A stretch of 64,000 nucleotides of DNA, from NCBI RefSeq assembly GCF_003933245.1, contig NZ_QUSX01000001.1, positions 1,488,001-1,552,000 on the forward strand, in the 5' to 3' direction. Positions within the stretch are counted from its first letter, which is position 1, and each line of letters begins with the position of its first letter. Shown here one piece after another: positions 1 through 8,924 of this stretch. Origin of the DNA: Maribacter algicola (lineage in GTDB: Bacteria; Bacteroidota; Bacteroidia; Flavobacteriales; Flavobacteriaceae). A program made the position numbers and the translations under genes. Under the pieces are notes generated by a model that was given only the letters and a program-made list of their open reading frames with translations, had not been told where the DNA came from and ran no database searches.

Positions 1-32
1 GCTACCGTTCCTACTATCAAAAGCTTGCCCAT
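1..32 (-). CDS. PfkB-family sugar kinase, N-terminus only
   Basis: Partial gene cut by the window edge. An ATG at position 32 on the minus strand opens the frame MGKLLIVGTVA, which stays open to base 1. This opening matches, from memory, the start of PfkB-family carbohydrate kinases of Bacteroidota (first beta strand of the ribokinase fold, normally followed by FDAIETPFG). It lies downstream of purN and rnhA on the same strand, with a TATATTTG box 23 bases before the start, so it probably has its own promoter. Only eleven residues are visible, so the family call rests on a short motif plus position. Confidence 0.55.
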   Translation of the reverse strand, partial: MGKLLIVGTV

Positions 33-54
33 ACCGTAGTTGAAAATGAAGTTG

Positions 55-62
55 CAAATATA
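55..62 (-). promoter_or_regulatory. Bacteroidota -7 box for the kinase at the left edge
   Basis: Minus-strand TATATTTG matches the Bacteroidota primary sigma -7 consensus TAnnTTTG exactly and lies 23 bases upstream of the ATG at 32. I see no clear TTTG at -33, so this is a sequence match only. Confidence 0.35.
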
Positions 63-122
63 ATGATTTGCCGAGGGAATTGTAGTTGCTAGGCCGGTAC
101 AATTTTGAATAGTTATCAAAAA

Positions 123-758
123 TTACTTTCTACCAAAATCAGCGGGAATTTCTCCCCAAGCCTTGGTTTCCCATTTTACAATGGGGGTATTGTACGAATT
201 TGTTTCAAGCCATTTTTCTGCCCTACGGATAAGGTCGAACAATGCTTTGTTCTTTGGGTTTTCGGGTAAATTGGTGTTGCATTTTTTCTTTCGCACCCAA
301 CTTATCGCTGTGCGGGAATCCGTATAAATTATTCGATCACTATTTCGGTCTTTAAGAAATGCAAGTCCATGAACAATGGCCAAAAACTCTCCAATATTAT
401 TCGTTCCTTGCTCAAAGGGGCCTTGTTTGAAGAATTTTTTCTTGGTTTTAGTATCAACACCTTGGTACTCCATGATACCTGGGTTGCCGCTGGAAGCTGC
501 ATCCACAGAGATGGAATGAAAGTTGGGTTGGCCTATTTTTAAAAGCGCTTCAGGCGAAAGTTGGGATTCGCCCTTTTTCTTGCCTTTATATTCTTCATAG
601 TTTCCGTTATAGGCTTTTTTCGCAAGCTGGAACGTAGCAAATGATTTGTACTCCGCTCCTTTTACTCCGTCTATAGCGGCCTTACAATCTTCCCATGTCT
701 CATAAATGCCAGGTCTTTTACCCTTCCAAACCACATAGAATTTTTTCCTTTTTCCCAT
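123..758 (-). CDS. rnhA: Ribonuclease H with N-terminal viroplasmin domain
   Basis: Removes RNA from RNA-DNA hybrids in the cytoplasm. The 211-residue protein has a caulimovirus viroplasmin-type hybrid-binding domain at about residues 5-52 (KFYVVWKGKRPGIY), a lysine-rich linker, and an RNase H1 domain from about 80. Likely catalytic acids are D86 in SVDAASSGNPG, E124 in NNIGEF, D147 in IIYTDSR and D207 near the end. This two-domain form is common in Bacteroidota. The ATG overlaps the purN stop by one base (TAATG), so translation is probably coupled to purN. The pairing with a purine gene is conserved context, not a functional link I can show. Confidence 0.93.
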   Translation of the reverse strand: MGKRKKFYVVWKGKRPGIYETWEDCKAAIDGVKGAEYKSFATFQLAKKAYNGNYEEYKGKKKGESQLSPEALLKIGQPNFHSISVDAASSGNPGIMEYQGVDTKTKKKFFKQGPFEQGTNNIGEFLAIVHGLAFLKDRNSDRIIYTDSRTAISWVRKKKCNTNLPENPKNKALFDLIRRAEKWLETNSYNTPIVKWETKAWGEIPADFGRK

Positions 759-1327
759 TAGGACAATAGGTCTTCAATTACTTTTGGAAAATGTTCATAC
801 TCCAATTGGTGCACTTTTCTTGCGATATCTTCTGCCGAATCGCTTTCAGAAACGTTGGTCCTAAATTGTTTTATAACCGCACCTTCATCATAATTGGCAT
901 TTACATAATGAATTGTAATGCCCGTTTCCGTTTCCTTATTTTCCTTGACCTCATTATGTACGTTCATACCATACATTCCTTTCCCCCCGTATTTTGGCAA
1001 TAGGGCCGGGTGGATGTTGACAACCTTATTGGGAAATGCATCGATGATGTTTTCTGGAATTTTCAATAGAAACCCCGCCAAAACAATCAAGTCCGGATCA
1101 AAACTCGTAAGGATGTTCAAAACACAATCACTTTTTACAAAGGCATGTTTATTGAAATAAAGCGCGTCAATATCCAGGCGATTACATCGATCCAGAACAT
1201 GGGCATCGCGTTTATTGGTCAGAACGGCCTTTATGCCAATAGTAGGGTGCTCCCCAAAGTAATTGGCAATGTTTTCGACATTGGTACCGGATCCTGATGC
1301 AAAAAGGACAATTTGTTTAGTTTTCAA
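758..1327 (-). CDS. purN: Phosphoribosylglycinamide formyltransferase
   Basis: Third step of de novo purine synthesis: transfer of a formyl group from 10-formyl-tetrahydrofolate to GAR. The 189-residue length is normal. The N-terminal loop SGSGTN binds the phosphate, and the catalytic triad is visible as N104 and H106 in VVNIHPALLP and D147 in NYDEGA. The start codon is TTG at 1325-1327; no in-frame ATG lies nearby and the N-terminus aligns well from there. It is the first gene of the purN-rnhA pair and is divergent from acpP across 258 bases. Confidence 0.95.
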   Translation of the reverse strand: MKTKQIVLFASGSGTNVENIANYFGEHPTIGIKAVLTNKRDAHVLDRCNRLDIDALYFNKHAFVKSDCVLNILTSFDPDLIVLAGFLLKIPENIIDAFPNKVVNIHPALLPKYGGKGMYGMNVHNEVKENKETETGITIHYVNANYDEGAVIKQFRTNVSESDSAEDIARKVHQLEYEHFPKVIEDLLS

Positions 1328-1544
1328 AGGACAATATGGTTTGGTTTATATAAAGGTCGTGCCTAATAACTCAGGCAAAAGAAATCAGAAATTAAATAAA
1401 CGGCAAAGATTTGTTTTAAAACAACGTTGAAAAATAGGTATAACAAGATGAAATTTTCTATTATGAAATCCCCGCGCATGAATTTTATTTTCTTAAATTA
1501 CCTTACATTTTAACGACAATTAGTGTTATTAAACCAAAGTTTTT

Positions 1545-1552
1545 TATTTTTG
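1545..1552 (+). promoter_or_regulatory. Bacteroidota -7 box for acpP
   Basis: TATTTTTG fits TAnnTTTG exactly and lies 33 bases before the acpP ATG at 1586, in an AT-rich leader. No TTTG is seen at the ideal -33 distance. It would drive acpP and, by readthrough, fabF and rnc. Confidence 0.45.
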
Positions 1553-1585
1553 CCTTCAATTTAAATTTTTAAAACCAATATTATT

Positions 1586-1819
1586 ATGTCAGACATTGCA
1601 TCAAGAGTTAAAGCTATCATTGTTGATAAATTAGGAGTTGACGAAAACGAAGTGGTATCAGAGGCTAGCTTTACCAACGATTTAGGGGCAGATTCATTGG
1701 ATACCGTTGAGTTGATTATGGAGTTCGAAAAAGAATTCGATATTCAAATCCCTGATGACCAAGCTGAGAATATCGCAACAGTTGGCCAAGCCATAAGCTA
1801 TATAGAAGAAGCAAAGTAA
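1586..1819 (+). CDS. acpP: Acyl carrier protein
   Basis: Carries the growing acyl chain on a phosphopantetheine arm in type II fatty acid synthesis. It is 77 residues, acidic and helical. The attachment serine is S37 in the [10 protein letters not shown] motif. It heads the acpP-fabF-rnc order typical of many bacteria. A strong hairpin with a T run follows directly (1847-1887), so much of the transcription probably stops here, giving more AcpP than FabF. Confidence 0.98.
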   Translation: MSDIASRVKAIIVDKLGVDENEVVSEASFTNDLGADSLDTVELIMEFEKEFDIQIPDDQAENIATVGQAISYIEEAK

Positions 1820-1846
1820 TTTGATGATTTCTTAAACAGAATTTAA

Positions 1847-1887
1847 ATTATCCATGTGGTAAACGCTCCGCATGGATAATTTTTTTT
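1847..1887 (+). terminator. Intrinsic terminator between acpP and fabF
   Basis: Perfect 10-bp stem ATTATCCATG / CATGGATAAT with a 14-base loop, followed by seven or more T. It lies inside the expected acpP-fabF unit, so it may act as a partial terminator that sets the AcpP to FabF ratio. Confidence 0.8.
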
Positions 1888-1926
1888 AATTTACCTTCGG
1901 TTTATTCTAAACTAAAAATAAGTTCA

Positions 1927-3177
1927 ATGCAATTAAAGCGAGTTGTAGTTACCGGATTGGGTGCACTTACCCCAATAGGTAACAATATTGAGGAGTATTG
2001 GAACGGTCTTGTAAATGGTAAAAGTGGATCCGCCCCCATAACATATTATGATACTGAAAAATTTAAGGTAAAATTCGCCTGCGAACTAAAAAATTACAAT
2101 ACAGAGGATTATTTTGACCGAAAGGAAGGTCGCAAGCTCGATAGGTTTGCACAATATGCGTTAATATCCTCGGATGAGGCCATTAGAGATTCCAAGCTGG
2201 ACCTGGATAAACTGGATAAGTTTAGGGTAGGAGTTATTTGGGGTGCAGGTATTGGTGGTCTTGAAACGTTCCAAAATGAAGTAATGAATTTTGCCCTAGG
2301 AGATGGAACTCCAAGGTTCAATCCGTTCTTTATTCCAAAAATGATTGCAGACATTGCACCTGGTCATATTTCCATCAAACATGGTTTCATGGGGCCGAAT
2401 TATACCACGGTTTCTGCATGTGCATCTTCTGCGAACGCCTTGATAGACGCACTTAACTATATTCGTTTGGGCCATTGCGATGTAATCGTATCAGGTGGCA
2501 GTGAGGCGGCGGTCACCATTGCCGGCATGGGTGGGTTCGGTGCCATGCACGCATTGTCTACCCGTAATGAAAGTCCGGAAACAGCCTCCAGACCGTTTGA
2601 TGCAACTAGGGATGGTTTTGTTCTTGGTGAAGGGGCGGGTGCTTTGATTCTTGAGGAGTATGAACATGCGAAAGCAAGAGGAGCTAAAATATACGCTGAG
2701 GTAGCTGGCGGTGGTCTTTCCAGTGATGCCTACCACATGACCGCACCGCATCCTGATGGCATTGGTGTTGTAAGGGTGATGGAAAATTGCTTGCGAGATG
2801 CAGGAATGGGTATAGAAGAGGTAGATGCCATCAATACCCATGGTACTTCTACACCTTTGGGTGACGTTGCTGAATTAAAGGCTATTTCAGAGGTGTTTGG
2901 AGAACATGCCAAGAATATAAACATCAACTCTACCAAATCCATGACAGGACATCTTTTGGGTGCAGCGGGGGCGATAGAGGCCATTGCCTCAATTTTGGCC
3001 ATGGAGCATGGAATAGTACCACCTACCATAAATCATACAACGGTAGATGAAAACATAGACCCAAGTTTAAACTTGACTCTCAACAAGGCCCAAAAAAGGG
3101 ATGTAAGGGTGGCCATGAGCAACACCTTTGGTTTTGGCGGTCATAACGCTTGTGTGGTCTTTAAAAAAATAGATTAA
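1927..3177 (+). CDS. fabF: 3-oxoacyl-[acyl-carrier-protein] synthase II
   Basis: Condenses malonyl-ACP with acyl-ACP in fatty acid elongation. The 416-residue thiolase-fold enzyme shows the Cys-His-His triad: C165 in SACASSAN, H305 in NTHGTSTPLGD and H342 in MTGHLLGAAG, with K337 nearby. Downstream rnc begins 7 bases after the stop, so the two are co-transcribed. Upstream, the acpP terminator separates it from acpP, and TACCTTCG at 1892-1899 (one mismatch to the -7 consensus) might give it its own promoter. Confidence 0.97.
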   Translation: MQLKRVVVTGLGALTPIGNNIEEYWNGLVNGKSGSAPITYYDTEKFKVKFACELKNYNTEDYFDRKEGRKLDRFAQYALISSDEAIRDSKLDLDKLDKFRVGVIWGAGIGGLETFQNEVMNFALGDGTPRFNPFFIPKMIADIAPGHISIKHGFMGPNYTTVSACASSANALIDALNYIRLGHCDVIVSGGSEAAVTIAGMGGFGAMHALSTRNESPETASRPFDATRDGFVLGEGAGALILEEYEHAKARGAKIYAEVAGGGLSSDAYHMTAPHPDGIGVVRVMENCLRDAGMGIEEVDAINTHGTSTPLGDVAELKAISEVFGEHAKNININSTKSMTGHLLGAAGAIEAIASILAMEHGIVPPTINHTTVDENIDPSLNLTLNKAQKRDVRVAMSNTFGFGGHNACVVFKKID

Positions 3178-3184
3178 AAACTAT

Positions 3185-3916
3185 ATGACCTTTCCTAAAA
3201 ATATATTCAATTCCCATTCTAAACAGGATGGGGATTTTTTTTTAGGTTTAAAAAGGATATTGGGTTTTGCGCCCAAGCGTTTGGATTACTATAAAAAGGC
3301 CTTTCTGCACAGGTCCATGAACCAAAAGGACGGGAATGGAAACCCAATGAATTACGAACGATTGGAGTTCTTGGGCGATTCTATGTTGGGAACAATTATT
3401 TCCAAACATTTGTATAACGAAGTTCCCGAAGGTGATGAAGGATATCTTACAAAAATGAGGTCCAAAATAGTAAGTAGGGAGCACCTAAATGAACTGGGTA
3501 AGGACTTGGAATTGATTAGTTATGTAGAAAGCAGGATTCCAAAATCCCACTTTGGCGAAAATATCCACGGGAACGTTTTTGAGGCACTGGTAGGGGCTAT
3601 TTATCTGGATAGGGGTTATAAATATTGTGAAAAATTCATAAAGAAAAGAGTCATTGAGCCATATGTGGATATAGAACAGTTGGAAGGTAAAGTCATTAGC
3701 TATAAAAGTCTAATTATTGAATGGTGCCAAAAGCAAAAGAAATCCTTTAATTTTAATGTGTACGATGACACTGGAAACGATTCGTTAAAGCACTTTGCAG
3801 TAAAACTTTCCATAGACAATAATGTAGTGGCAAAAGCTAGGGCCACCTCCAAAAAAAAGGCCGAGGAAAGAGCTTCCAAAAGGGCTTTTTTTGCCCTTCA
3901 GGATAAAATGAAGTAG
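3185..3916 (+). CDS. rnc: Ribonuclease III
   Basis: Cleaves double-stranded RNA during rRNA and mRNA processing. The 243-residue protein carries the family signature at residues 56-68 (NYERLEFLGDSML) with catalytic E61 and D65, a second acidic motif in HGNVFEALVGAIYLD, and a C-terminal double-stranded RNA-binding domain from about 170 ending in the lysine-rich helix SKKKAEERASKRAF. Follows fabF by 7 bases. A short hairpin region follows, but no strong terminator. Confidence 0.96.
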   Translation: MTFPKNIFNSHSKQDGDFFLGLKRILGFAPKRLDYYKKAFLHRSMNQKDGNGNPMNYERLEFLGDSMLGTIISKHLYNEVPEGDEGYLTKMRSKIVSREHLNELGKDLELISYVESRIPKSHFGENIHGNVFEALVGAIYLDRGYKYCEKFIKKRVIEPYVDIEQLEGKVISYKSLIIEWCQKQKKSFNFNVYDDTGNDSLKHFAVKLSIDNNVVAKARATSKKKAEERASKRAFFALQDKMK

Positions 3917-4033
3917 AAACGTTATAATTGCAACAAAACGCTAACGTTTTCGTAACCATTACCCCATCTTAAAACTTATTTGCCTGTTAGGCTTTATACT
4001 TTAATAGTTCTATATTTACCGTTTTGAGCGCAT

Positions 4034-4501
4034 ATGTCGGCAGTATATAAAATAAAAGATGATTATTTTGATGATTCCTTTCTTTTAGTCGCATTGCATA
4101 GCAGCTTAGAGGATTATGCCATTGCCTATGGCTTAAATAGTGTCTTAAGGGCAAAGTTTAAAAGGAGCCGAGCCGATTTTGATTTATCGGATAGCAGATG
4201 CTTTCCCTACTACGAGTGGGAAGACGAATATAATTATAGGTATTGGGTTTTGGTTTCCAACCATAGCTCAAAACAGGAATTGGTGAACAATAATGATTTA
4301 TTTCAATATGAAACAACCTATTCCAGACCTCGTTTAATTCCAGAACTTAAGGAGGTGGATTATTTCCTAAAAATCGAAGAGGATGAGGAGACGATGGACG
4401 CAGATACGATAATTAAAACCCTTTTGGGCAACCCTAAAATTATGGCGGCCTACGAGGTGGATGTGAACAAACTAAAATCTAGAAACAATTTAATTTTTTA
4501 A
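4034..4501 (+). CDS. IPExxxVDY motif-containing protein
   Basis: A 155-residue protein of unknown function. The motif that names the family is present as IPELKEVDY at residues 102-110. The N-terminal half has several aromatic and acidic residues and no signal peptide or membrane segment, so it is probably cytoplasmic. It ends 2 bases before the pyruvate kinase start, which suggests co-transcription and perhaps a link to glycolysis or its control, but this is context only. Family recognition is firm; function is not known to me. Confidence 0.8.
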   Translation: MSAVYKIKDDYFDDSFLLVALHSSLEDYAIAYGLNSVLRAKFKRSRADFDLSDSRCFPYYEWEDEYNYRYWVLVSNHSSKQELVNNNDLFQYETTYSRPRLIPELKEVDYFLKIEEDEETMDADTIIKTLLGNPKIMAAYEVDVNKLKSRNNLIF

Positions 4502-4503
4502 TA

Positions 4504-5946
4504 ATGTCAAGCAACAAAAAGACAAAGATCGTAGCAACTTTAGGTCCCGCTACAAGTAAGAAAGATGTGCTAAGGAGCATGATGCTGGCAGGAGTGGATG
4601 TCTTTAGGATAAATTTTTCGCACGCAGATTATAATGATGTAAAGGAACGTGTTGATCTTATACGCGAATTAAACGAGGAGTTGGAAACCAATACGGCCAT
4701 TTTGGCCGATTTGCAGGGTCCCAAACTTAGGGTTGGGGTTATGTCCGGTGAAGTTGTAGTGAGCCCGGGGGACGAACTTACCTTTGTGACCGGAGAGCCT
4801 TTTGAGGGTACCGCTGAAAGGGTATTTATGAATTACAAGGAATTCCCAAGAGACGTAAAGGCGGGTGAGAGAATCCTATTGGATGACGGTAAATTAATTT
4901 TTGAAGTCGTTTCCACGAACGGGGAATCTGAGGTCAAGGCCAAGGTAATCCAAGGAGGACCTTTAAAGTCCAAAAAGGGCGTAAACCTTCCTAATACCAA
5001 TATTTCCTTGCCGGCACTTACCAAAAAGGATATTAAGGATGCTGAATTTGCCATATCGCTTGAGGTGGATTGGATTGCCTTATCCTTCGTAAGGTTTAGC
5101 CAGGATTTGATTGACCTACAAAATATTATAAAGCAGCATTCCCAACATAAGATTCCAATTATCGCCAAAATAGAAAAGCCGGAAGCCGTTGAGAATATTG
5201 ATAAAATTGTTGCCTACTGTGATGGCCTTATGGTAGCTAGGGGAGACTTGGGGGTTGAAGTTCCTGCCCAAGAGGTTCCCTTGATTCAAAAGAAATTGGT
5301 TCTTAGAGCCAAAAAAGCACGGATTCCGGTTATTATCGCTACCCAGATGATGGAAACCATGATTACGAGCCTTACCCCTACCAGAGCGGAAGTTAACGAC
5401 GTTGCCAACTCGGTAATGGACGGTGCGGATGCCGTAATGTTATCGGGTGAGACTTCCGTTGGAAACTATCCGGTGCAGGTCATCGAAAAAATGGCAAGCA
5501 TTCTTAGAAGCGTTGAATCATCGGAACTGATAAAAGTACCACACGAACCACCGCACGTAAGGACCAATCGGTACATCACAAAGTCTATATGCTATCATGC
5601 CGCCTTAATGGCCAATGAAATCAAGGCCAAGGCCATATCGACATTGACCAATAGCGGTTACACCGCATTTCAAATTTCGGCATGGAGGCCTAGTGCCCAT
5701 ATTTTAGTGTTCACTTCCAATAAACGGATCCTTACTCAATTGAATTTATTATGGGGCGTAAAGGCGTTTTATTATGATAAATTTGTCTCCACGGACCAAA
5801 CGATCGAGGATGTGAACGGTATCGCTTGCAAAAAAGGTTATTTGGAGGTGGGCGACATGTTGGTGAGTTTGGCGGCCATGCCTATCAAGGCAAAGGGTAT
5901 GGTAAACACGTTGAGGGTTACGGAAATTGAAACCTGTAATTTTTAA
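4504..5946 (+). CDS. pyk: Pyruvate kinase
   Basis: Last step of glycolysis: phosphoenolpyruvate plus ADP to pyruvate plus ATP. 480 residues, normal for the family. Visible are the N-terminal KIVATLGPATSK, the substrate loop FRINFSHADY, the active-site lysine in IIAKIEKPEAVENID and the MVARGDLGVEVP motif, followed by the C-terminal allosteric domain. It starts 2 bases after the IPExxxVDY gene. A perfect hairpin terminator follows 25 bases after the stop. Confidence 0.98.
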   Translation: MSSNKKTKIVATLGPATSKKDVLRSMMLAGVDVFRINFSHADYNDVKERVDLIRELNEELETNTAILADLQGPKLRVGVMSGEVVVSPGDELTFVTGEPFEGTAERVFMNYKEFPRDVKAGERILLDDGKLIFEVVSTNGESEVKAKVIQGGPLKSKKGVNLPNTNISLPALTKKDIKDAEFAISLEVDWIALSFVRFSQDLIDLQNIIKQHSQHKIPIIAKIEKPEAVENIDKIVAYCDGLMVARGDLGVEVPAQEVPLIQKKLVLRAKKARIPVIIATQMMETMITSLTPTRAEVNDVANSVMDGADAVMLSGETSVGNYPVQVIEKMASILRSVESSELIKVPHEPPHVRTNRYITKSICYHAALMANEIKAKAISTLTNSGYTAFQISAWRPSAHILVFTSNKRILTQLNLLWGVKAFYYDKFVSTDQTIEDVNGIACKKGYLEVGDMLVSLAAMPIKAKGMVNTLRVTEIETCNF

Positions 5947-5970
5947 GGAACAATAAAATAATACCGTTTC

Positions 5971-6003
5971 AAAGACCTGATGAATTCATCAGGTCTTTTT
6001 TTA
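5971..6003 (+). terminator. Intrinsic terminator after pyk
   Basis: Perfect dyad symmetry centred on GAATTC, with arms AAAGACCTGATGAA and its complement running from 5971 to 5998 and a T run to 6003. Ends the rnc-pyk side of the block. Confidence 0.9.
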
Positions 6004-6168
6004 CTTTATAGGTATTTCATTTACAGATAGAATAATTATCCTCTTGACACAATCTTAGGAGGATCGTTGAATTTGTATCGACCCTTAACTTTAGTTCTTT
6101 TTTATGAATTGGAATAGGTGCCTTAATCACAAGGATGACTAGCTTCGTAGACCTAAAGTAAACTGTTT

Positions 6169-6624
6169 GTGATACTTGATTTTCTTTTGGCAATGTTGTG
6201 GAGTTTTTCCCCTTTTGGAGAAGCCAAGGTAGGGATACCTTACGGTGTGCTTAAAGGGTTGGACATCTACGCCGTATTTATTTTTTGCTTTTTGGCGAAT
6301 GTCCTTGTTTTTCCCATGATGATGTTTTTTTTAGATAAAGTCAATGTTTATTTTACACGTTGGCGCTTCTATAAAAAATCCGCTTTATTCGTTGCAAGAA
6401 GGGCAAAAATGGGTTCTGGCGATAAAATCAAAAAATTTGGTTTTTTTGGGTTGATGTTCTTCGTAATGATACCACTCCCGGGTACTGGTGTTTATGCAGG
6501 TAGCATAGCTGCTTATCTATTCAAAATTGAAAGGCAAAAGGCTTTTTGGGCCAATACTATCGGTATTTTTTTCTCCTCTGTCATTGTATGGTTGGCTACC
6601 CTTGCCTCCATGCAGGTAATTTAG
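6169..6624 (+). CDS. Small multidrug export protein family membrane protein
   Basis: A 151-residue inner-membrane protein with about four hydrophobic segments. Its opening (WSFSPFGEAKVGIPYGVLKG) and the GLMFFVMIPLPGTGVYAGS stretch match the family annotated as putative small multidrug exporters (PF06695/COG2426); transport has rarely been tested. The start is GTG at 6169, because a TAA lies in frame at 6154 and no ATG fits. It stands alone between the pyk terminator and convergent dinB. Confidence 0.72.
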   Translation: MILDFLLAMLWSFSPFGEAKVGIPYGVLKGLDIYAVFIFCFLANVLVFPMMMFFLDKVNVYFTRWRFYKKSALFVARRAKMGSGDKIKKFGFFGLMFFVMIPLPGTGVYAGSIAAYLFKIERQKAFWANTIGIFFSSVIVWLATLASMQVI

Positions 6625-6659
6625 CTTGACCCTTATAATAAAGAACCTTTAAAGGAAAA

Positions 6660-7763
6660 CTAAAAATCAAACTTAAGCTGATAGGAAACGGTCTCATTCT
6701 CTTTTTTGGGCCGCTCCTTTTTTTCCGTATTTAAATTGGCTAAAGAAATACCCAAAAGCCTTACAGAGTTCTGTAACTTTTCTTGGTACAACAATTCTTT
6801 TGCCGTTTCCAAGATCAGTTTTTGGTCCGAAATAAAATAGGAGAGGGTCTTGCTTCGCGTGTTCAAGGTGAAGTCACTGTACTTTATCTTTAAGGTTACC
6901 GTTTTACCCGCTATTTTGGTTTTTTTAAGACGTTTCTCCAATTCGTTGGCAATATGTTCCAAACGTTCCAACATAAAAATTTCACTGCTTAAATTTTCGT
7001 TGAACGTACGTTCCGCCCCAACGGATTTGGGTATTCTTTGGGGTTTAACCGGACTGTTATGTACGCCCCTGACCACATTATAGTAATAACTTCCGCTCTT
7101 TCCAAAATACTCTTCCAAAAACGCCTCGGATTTGGTTTTTAGATCTTTTCCCGTAAAAATTCCTAAACGGTACATCTTATCTGCCGTAACCTTCCCAACC
7201 CCGTAAAATTTGCGTATTTCCAGATCCTCCAAAAACGTTTGTACTTCTTCTGGGTTAACCGTCTTCTGACCATTTGGCTTGTTTACGTCACTTGCCACTT
7301 TGGCGATGAATTTGTTTATGGAAATACCTGCAGAGGCATTAAGACCGGTTTCTTGTAAAATTCTGTGCCTGATTTCTTTTGCAATGAGCGTTGCCGAAGG
7401 ATTTCCTTTCTTGTTTATGGTAACGTCCAAATAGGCCTCGTCCAACGATAATGGCTCCACTAAATCTGTATAGTCATAAAAAATAGAACGGATCTGTTTG
7501 GAAATTTCCTTATAACGATCAAAACGGGCTTTTACAAAAATAAGTTCAGGGCAGTTCCGTTTGGCCAAAATGCTGCTCATGGCACTCCTAACCCCAAATT
7601 TCCTTGCTTCATAACTAGCTGCGGATACGACCCCCCTTTCAGAACTACCGCCTACGGCGATCGGTTTGCCCCTAAGTTCTGGGTTGTCCAATTGTTCAAC
7701 GGATGCATAGAAAGCATCCATATCCACATGGATAATTTTTCGTAATGGAAATTCATTGGACAT
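6660..7763 (-). CDS. dinB: DNA polymerase IV (Y-family, translesion)
   Basis: Error-prone polymerase that bypasses DNA lesions. 367 residues. Catalytic acids lie in HVDMDAFYASVEQ (D14, D16) and in SLDEAYLDV (D108, E109). A helix-hairpin-helix region follows at about 180-240 and a little-finger domain after it. The C-terminal QLKFDF resembles the clamp-binding motif, so it can probably dock on the beta clamp. It is divergent from the Rossmann gene at 7792 with only 28 bases between the two starts. I see no LexA box that I would trust. Confidence 0.96.
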   Translation of the reverse strand: MSNEFPLRKIIHVDMDAFYASVEQLDNPELRGKPIAVGGSSERGVVSAASYEARKFGVRSAMSSILAKRNCPELIFVKARFDRYKEISKQIRSIFYDYTDLVEPLSLDEAYLDVTINKKGNPSATLIAKEIRHRILQETGLNASAGISINKFIAKVASDVNKPNGQKTVNPEEVQTFLEDLEIRKFYGVGKVTADKMYRLGIFTGKDLKTKSEAFLEEYFGKSGSYYYNVVRGVHNSPVKPQRIPKSVGAERTFNENLSSEIFMLERLEHIANELEKRLKKTKIAGKTVTLKIKYSDFTLNTRSKTLSYFISDQKLILETAKELLYQEKLQNSVRLLGISLANLNTEKKERPKKENETVSYQLKFDF

Positions 7764-7791
7764 CCTGTAAAATTAAGGTATATTTAATTTG

Positions 7792-8463
7792 ATGGAGCGA
7801 CACAAAAAATCGGCTATTATACTTGGGGCCACAGGGCTCACCGGCAGTACTCTTTTACAATTACTTTTAGAAGATTCCCGGTATGAAACAATAAAATTGT
7901 TTTCAAGAAAACCTGTAAATATATCCTCGGATAAAATAGAGGAGCATCTTGGGGATGTGCTGGATTTGGGGCATTTTAAACCTGTATTTAAGGCCGATGA
8001 GGTTTTCTGCTGTATTGGTACCACCAAATCAAAAACGCCCGATAGGGAACTATACCGAAAAATAGATTTTGGAATCCCTGTAGAGGCAGCTCGAATGTGC
8101 AAAGCCAATGGCATTGATACCTTTATGGTTATTTCAGCAATGGGGGCAGACCCAAATAGTACTATTTTTTACAATAGGGTAAAGGGGGAAATGGAAGATG
8201 CGGTATTAAAAATGGGCATATCGAAGACCTATATTTTACAGCCTTCCTTAATTTCCGGACCACGGGAAGAACGACGTCCCGGCGAGTGGCTGGCAAAGCA
8301 ATTATTCAAGGTTTTGAATGTATTTATGGTGGGGCCATTGAAAAAGTATCGGTCCATTCATCCCAAGGAAATAGCGATATGTATGCTGAAATTGGCCAAT
8401 GGTGAAGAAGCAAGCGGAAGAATTACTTCGGATGAAATAAAAATAATCGCAAGTCATGATTGA
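7792..8463 (+). CDS. NAD(P)-binding atypical SDR (oxidoreductase)
   Basis: A 223-residue Rossmann-fold protein. The dinucleotide loop is seen at the start (LGATGLTGS). It resembles the HTATIP2/YwnB group of atypical short-chain dehydrogenases, with FCCIGTTKSKT and VISAMGAD in place of the usual active-site motifs. Substrate unknown. I place the start at the ATG at 7792; a TTG one codon earlier is less likely. Its last 8 bases overlap the CYTH gene, so the two are translationally coupled. Confidence 0.8.
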   Translation: MERHKKSAIILGATGLTGSTLLQLLLEDSRYETIKLFSRKPVNISSDKIEEHLGDVLDLGHFKPVFKADEVFCCIGTTKSKTPDRELYRKIDFGIPVEAARMCKANGIDTFMVISAMGADPNSTIFYNRVKGEMEDAVLKMGISKTYILQPSLISGPREERRPGEWLAKQLFKVLNVFMVGPLKKYRSIHPKEIAICMLKLANGEEASGRITSDEIKIIASHD

Positions 8464-8923
8464 GATTGAACGTAAATTTTTGGTCAAGTCCATGCATTTT
8501 GTGGACAATGCGGTTTCAAGTACCAAAATCATTCAAGGATTTTTGAACACACACCCTGAAAGGACCGTGAGGATACGCATAAAAGGGGAGAAGGGTTTTT
8601 TAACGGTTAAGGGAAAATCGAACGAAACCGGGACCACCCGTTTTGAATGGGAGACCGAAATAGCGCATATCGATGCCCAAAAGTTGCTCCAACTATGTGA
8701 GAAGGGCGTTTTGGATAAGACAAGGTATTTAGTGCCTTTTGAGGGTCACAATTTTGAAGTCGACGTATTCCAAGGGGAGAACAAGGGCCTTATTTTGGCA
8801 GAAATCGAACTCACCACTGAAAGTGAACTATTCCAAAAGCCCCAATGGTTGGGGGAGGAAGTCACCGGAGATATTAAATATTACAATTCACAATTAAGTA
8901 AACAACCCTTTAATACCTGGTAA
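8456..8923 (+). CDS. CYTH domain protein (triphosphate tunnel metalloenzyme)
   Basis: 155 residues with the signature ExExK at E3, E5 and K7 (MIEIERKFLV), alternating basic and acidic beta strands (RTVRIRIKGEKGFLTVKGK) and the later EIELTTE. The family hydrolyses inorganic or nucleoside triphosphates with a metal inside a beta tunnel; some members are class IV adenylate cyclases. The size suggests a single-domain bacterial tripolyphosphatase. Overlaps the previous gene and is followed one base later by a lipoprotein gene, so the three form an operon. Confidence 0.88.
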   Translation: MIEIERKFLVKSMHFVDNAVSSTKIIQGFLNTHPERTVRIRIKGEKGFLTVKGKSNETGTTRFEWETEIAHIDAQKLLQLCEKGVLDKTRYLVPFEGHNFEVDVFQGENKGLILAEIELTTESELFQKPQWLGEEVTGDIKYYNSQLSKQPFNTW

Positions 8924-8924
8924 T

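Noticed and set aside
1-92. Plus-strand frame ending at a TAG at 90-92
   Set aside because: No recognisable motif, whereas the minus strand gives the conserved start of a PfkB-type kinase at position 32.
2491-3029. Antisense frames opposite fabF
   Set aside because: fabF carries its catalytic triad through this stretch; the antisense frames show no motif.
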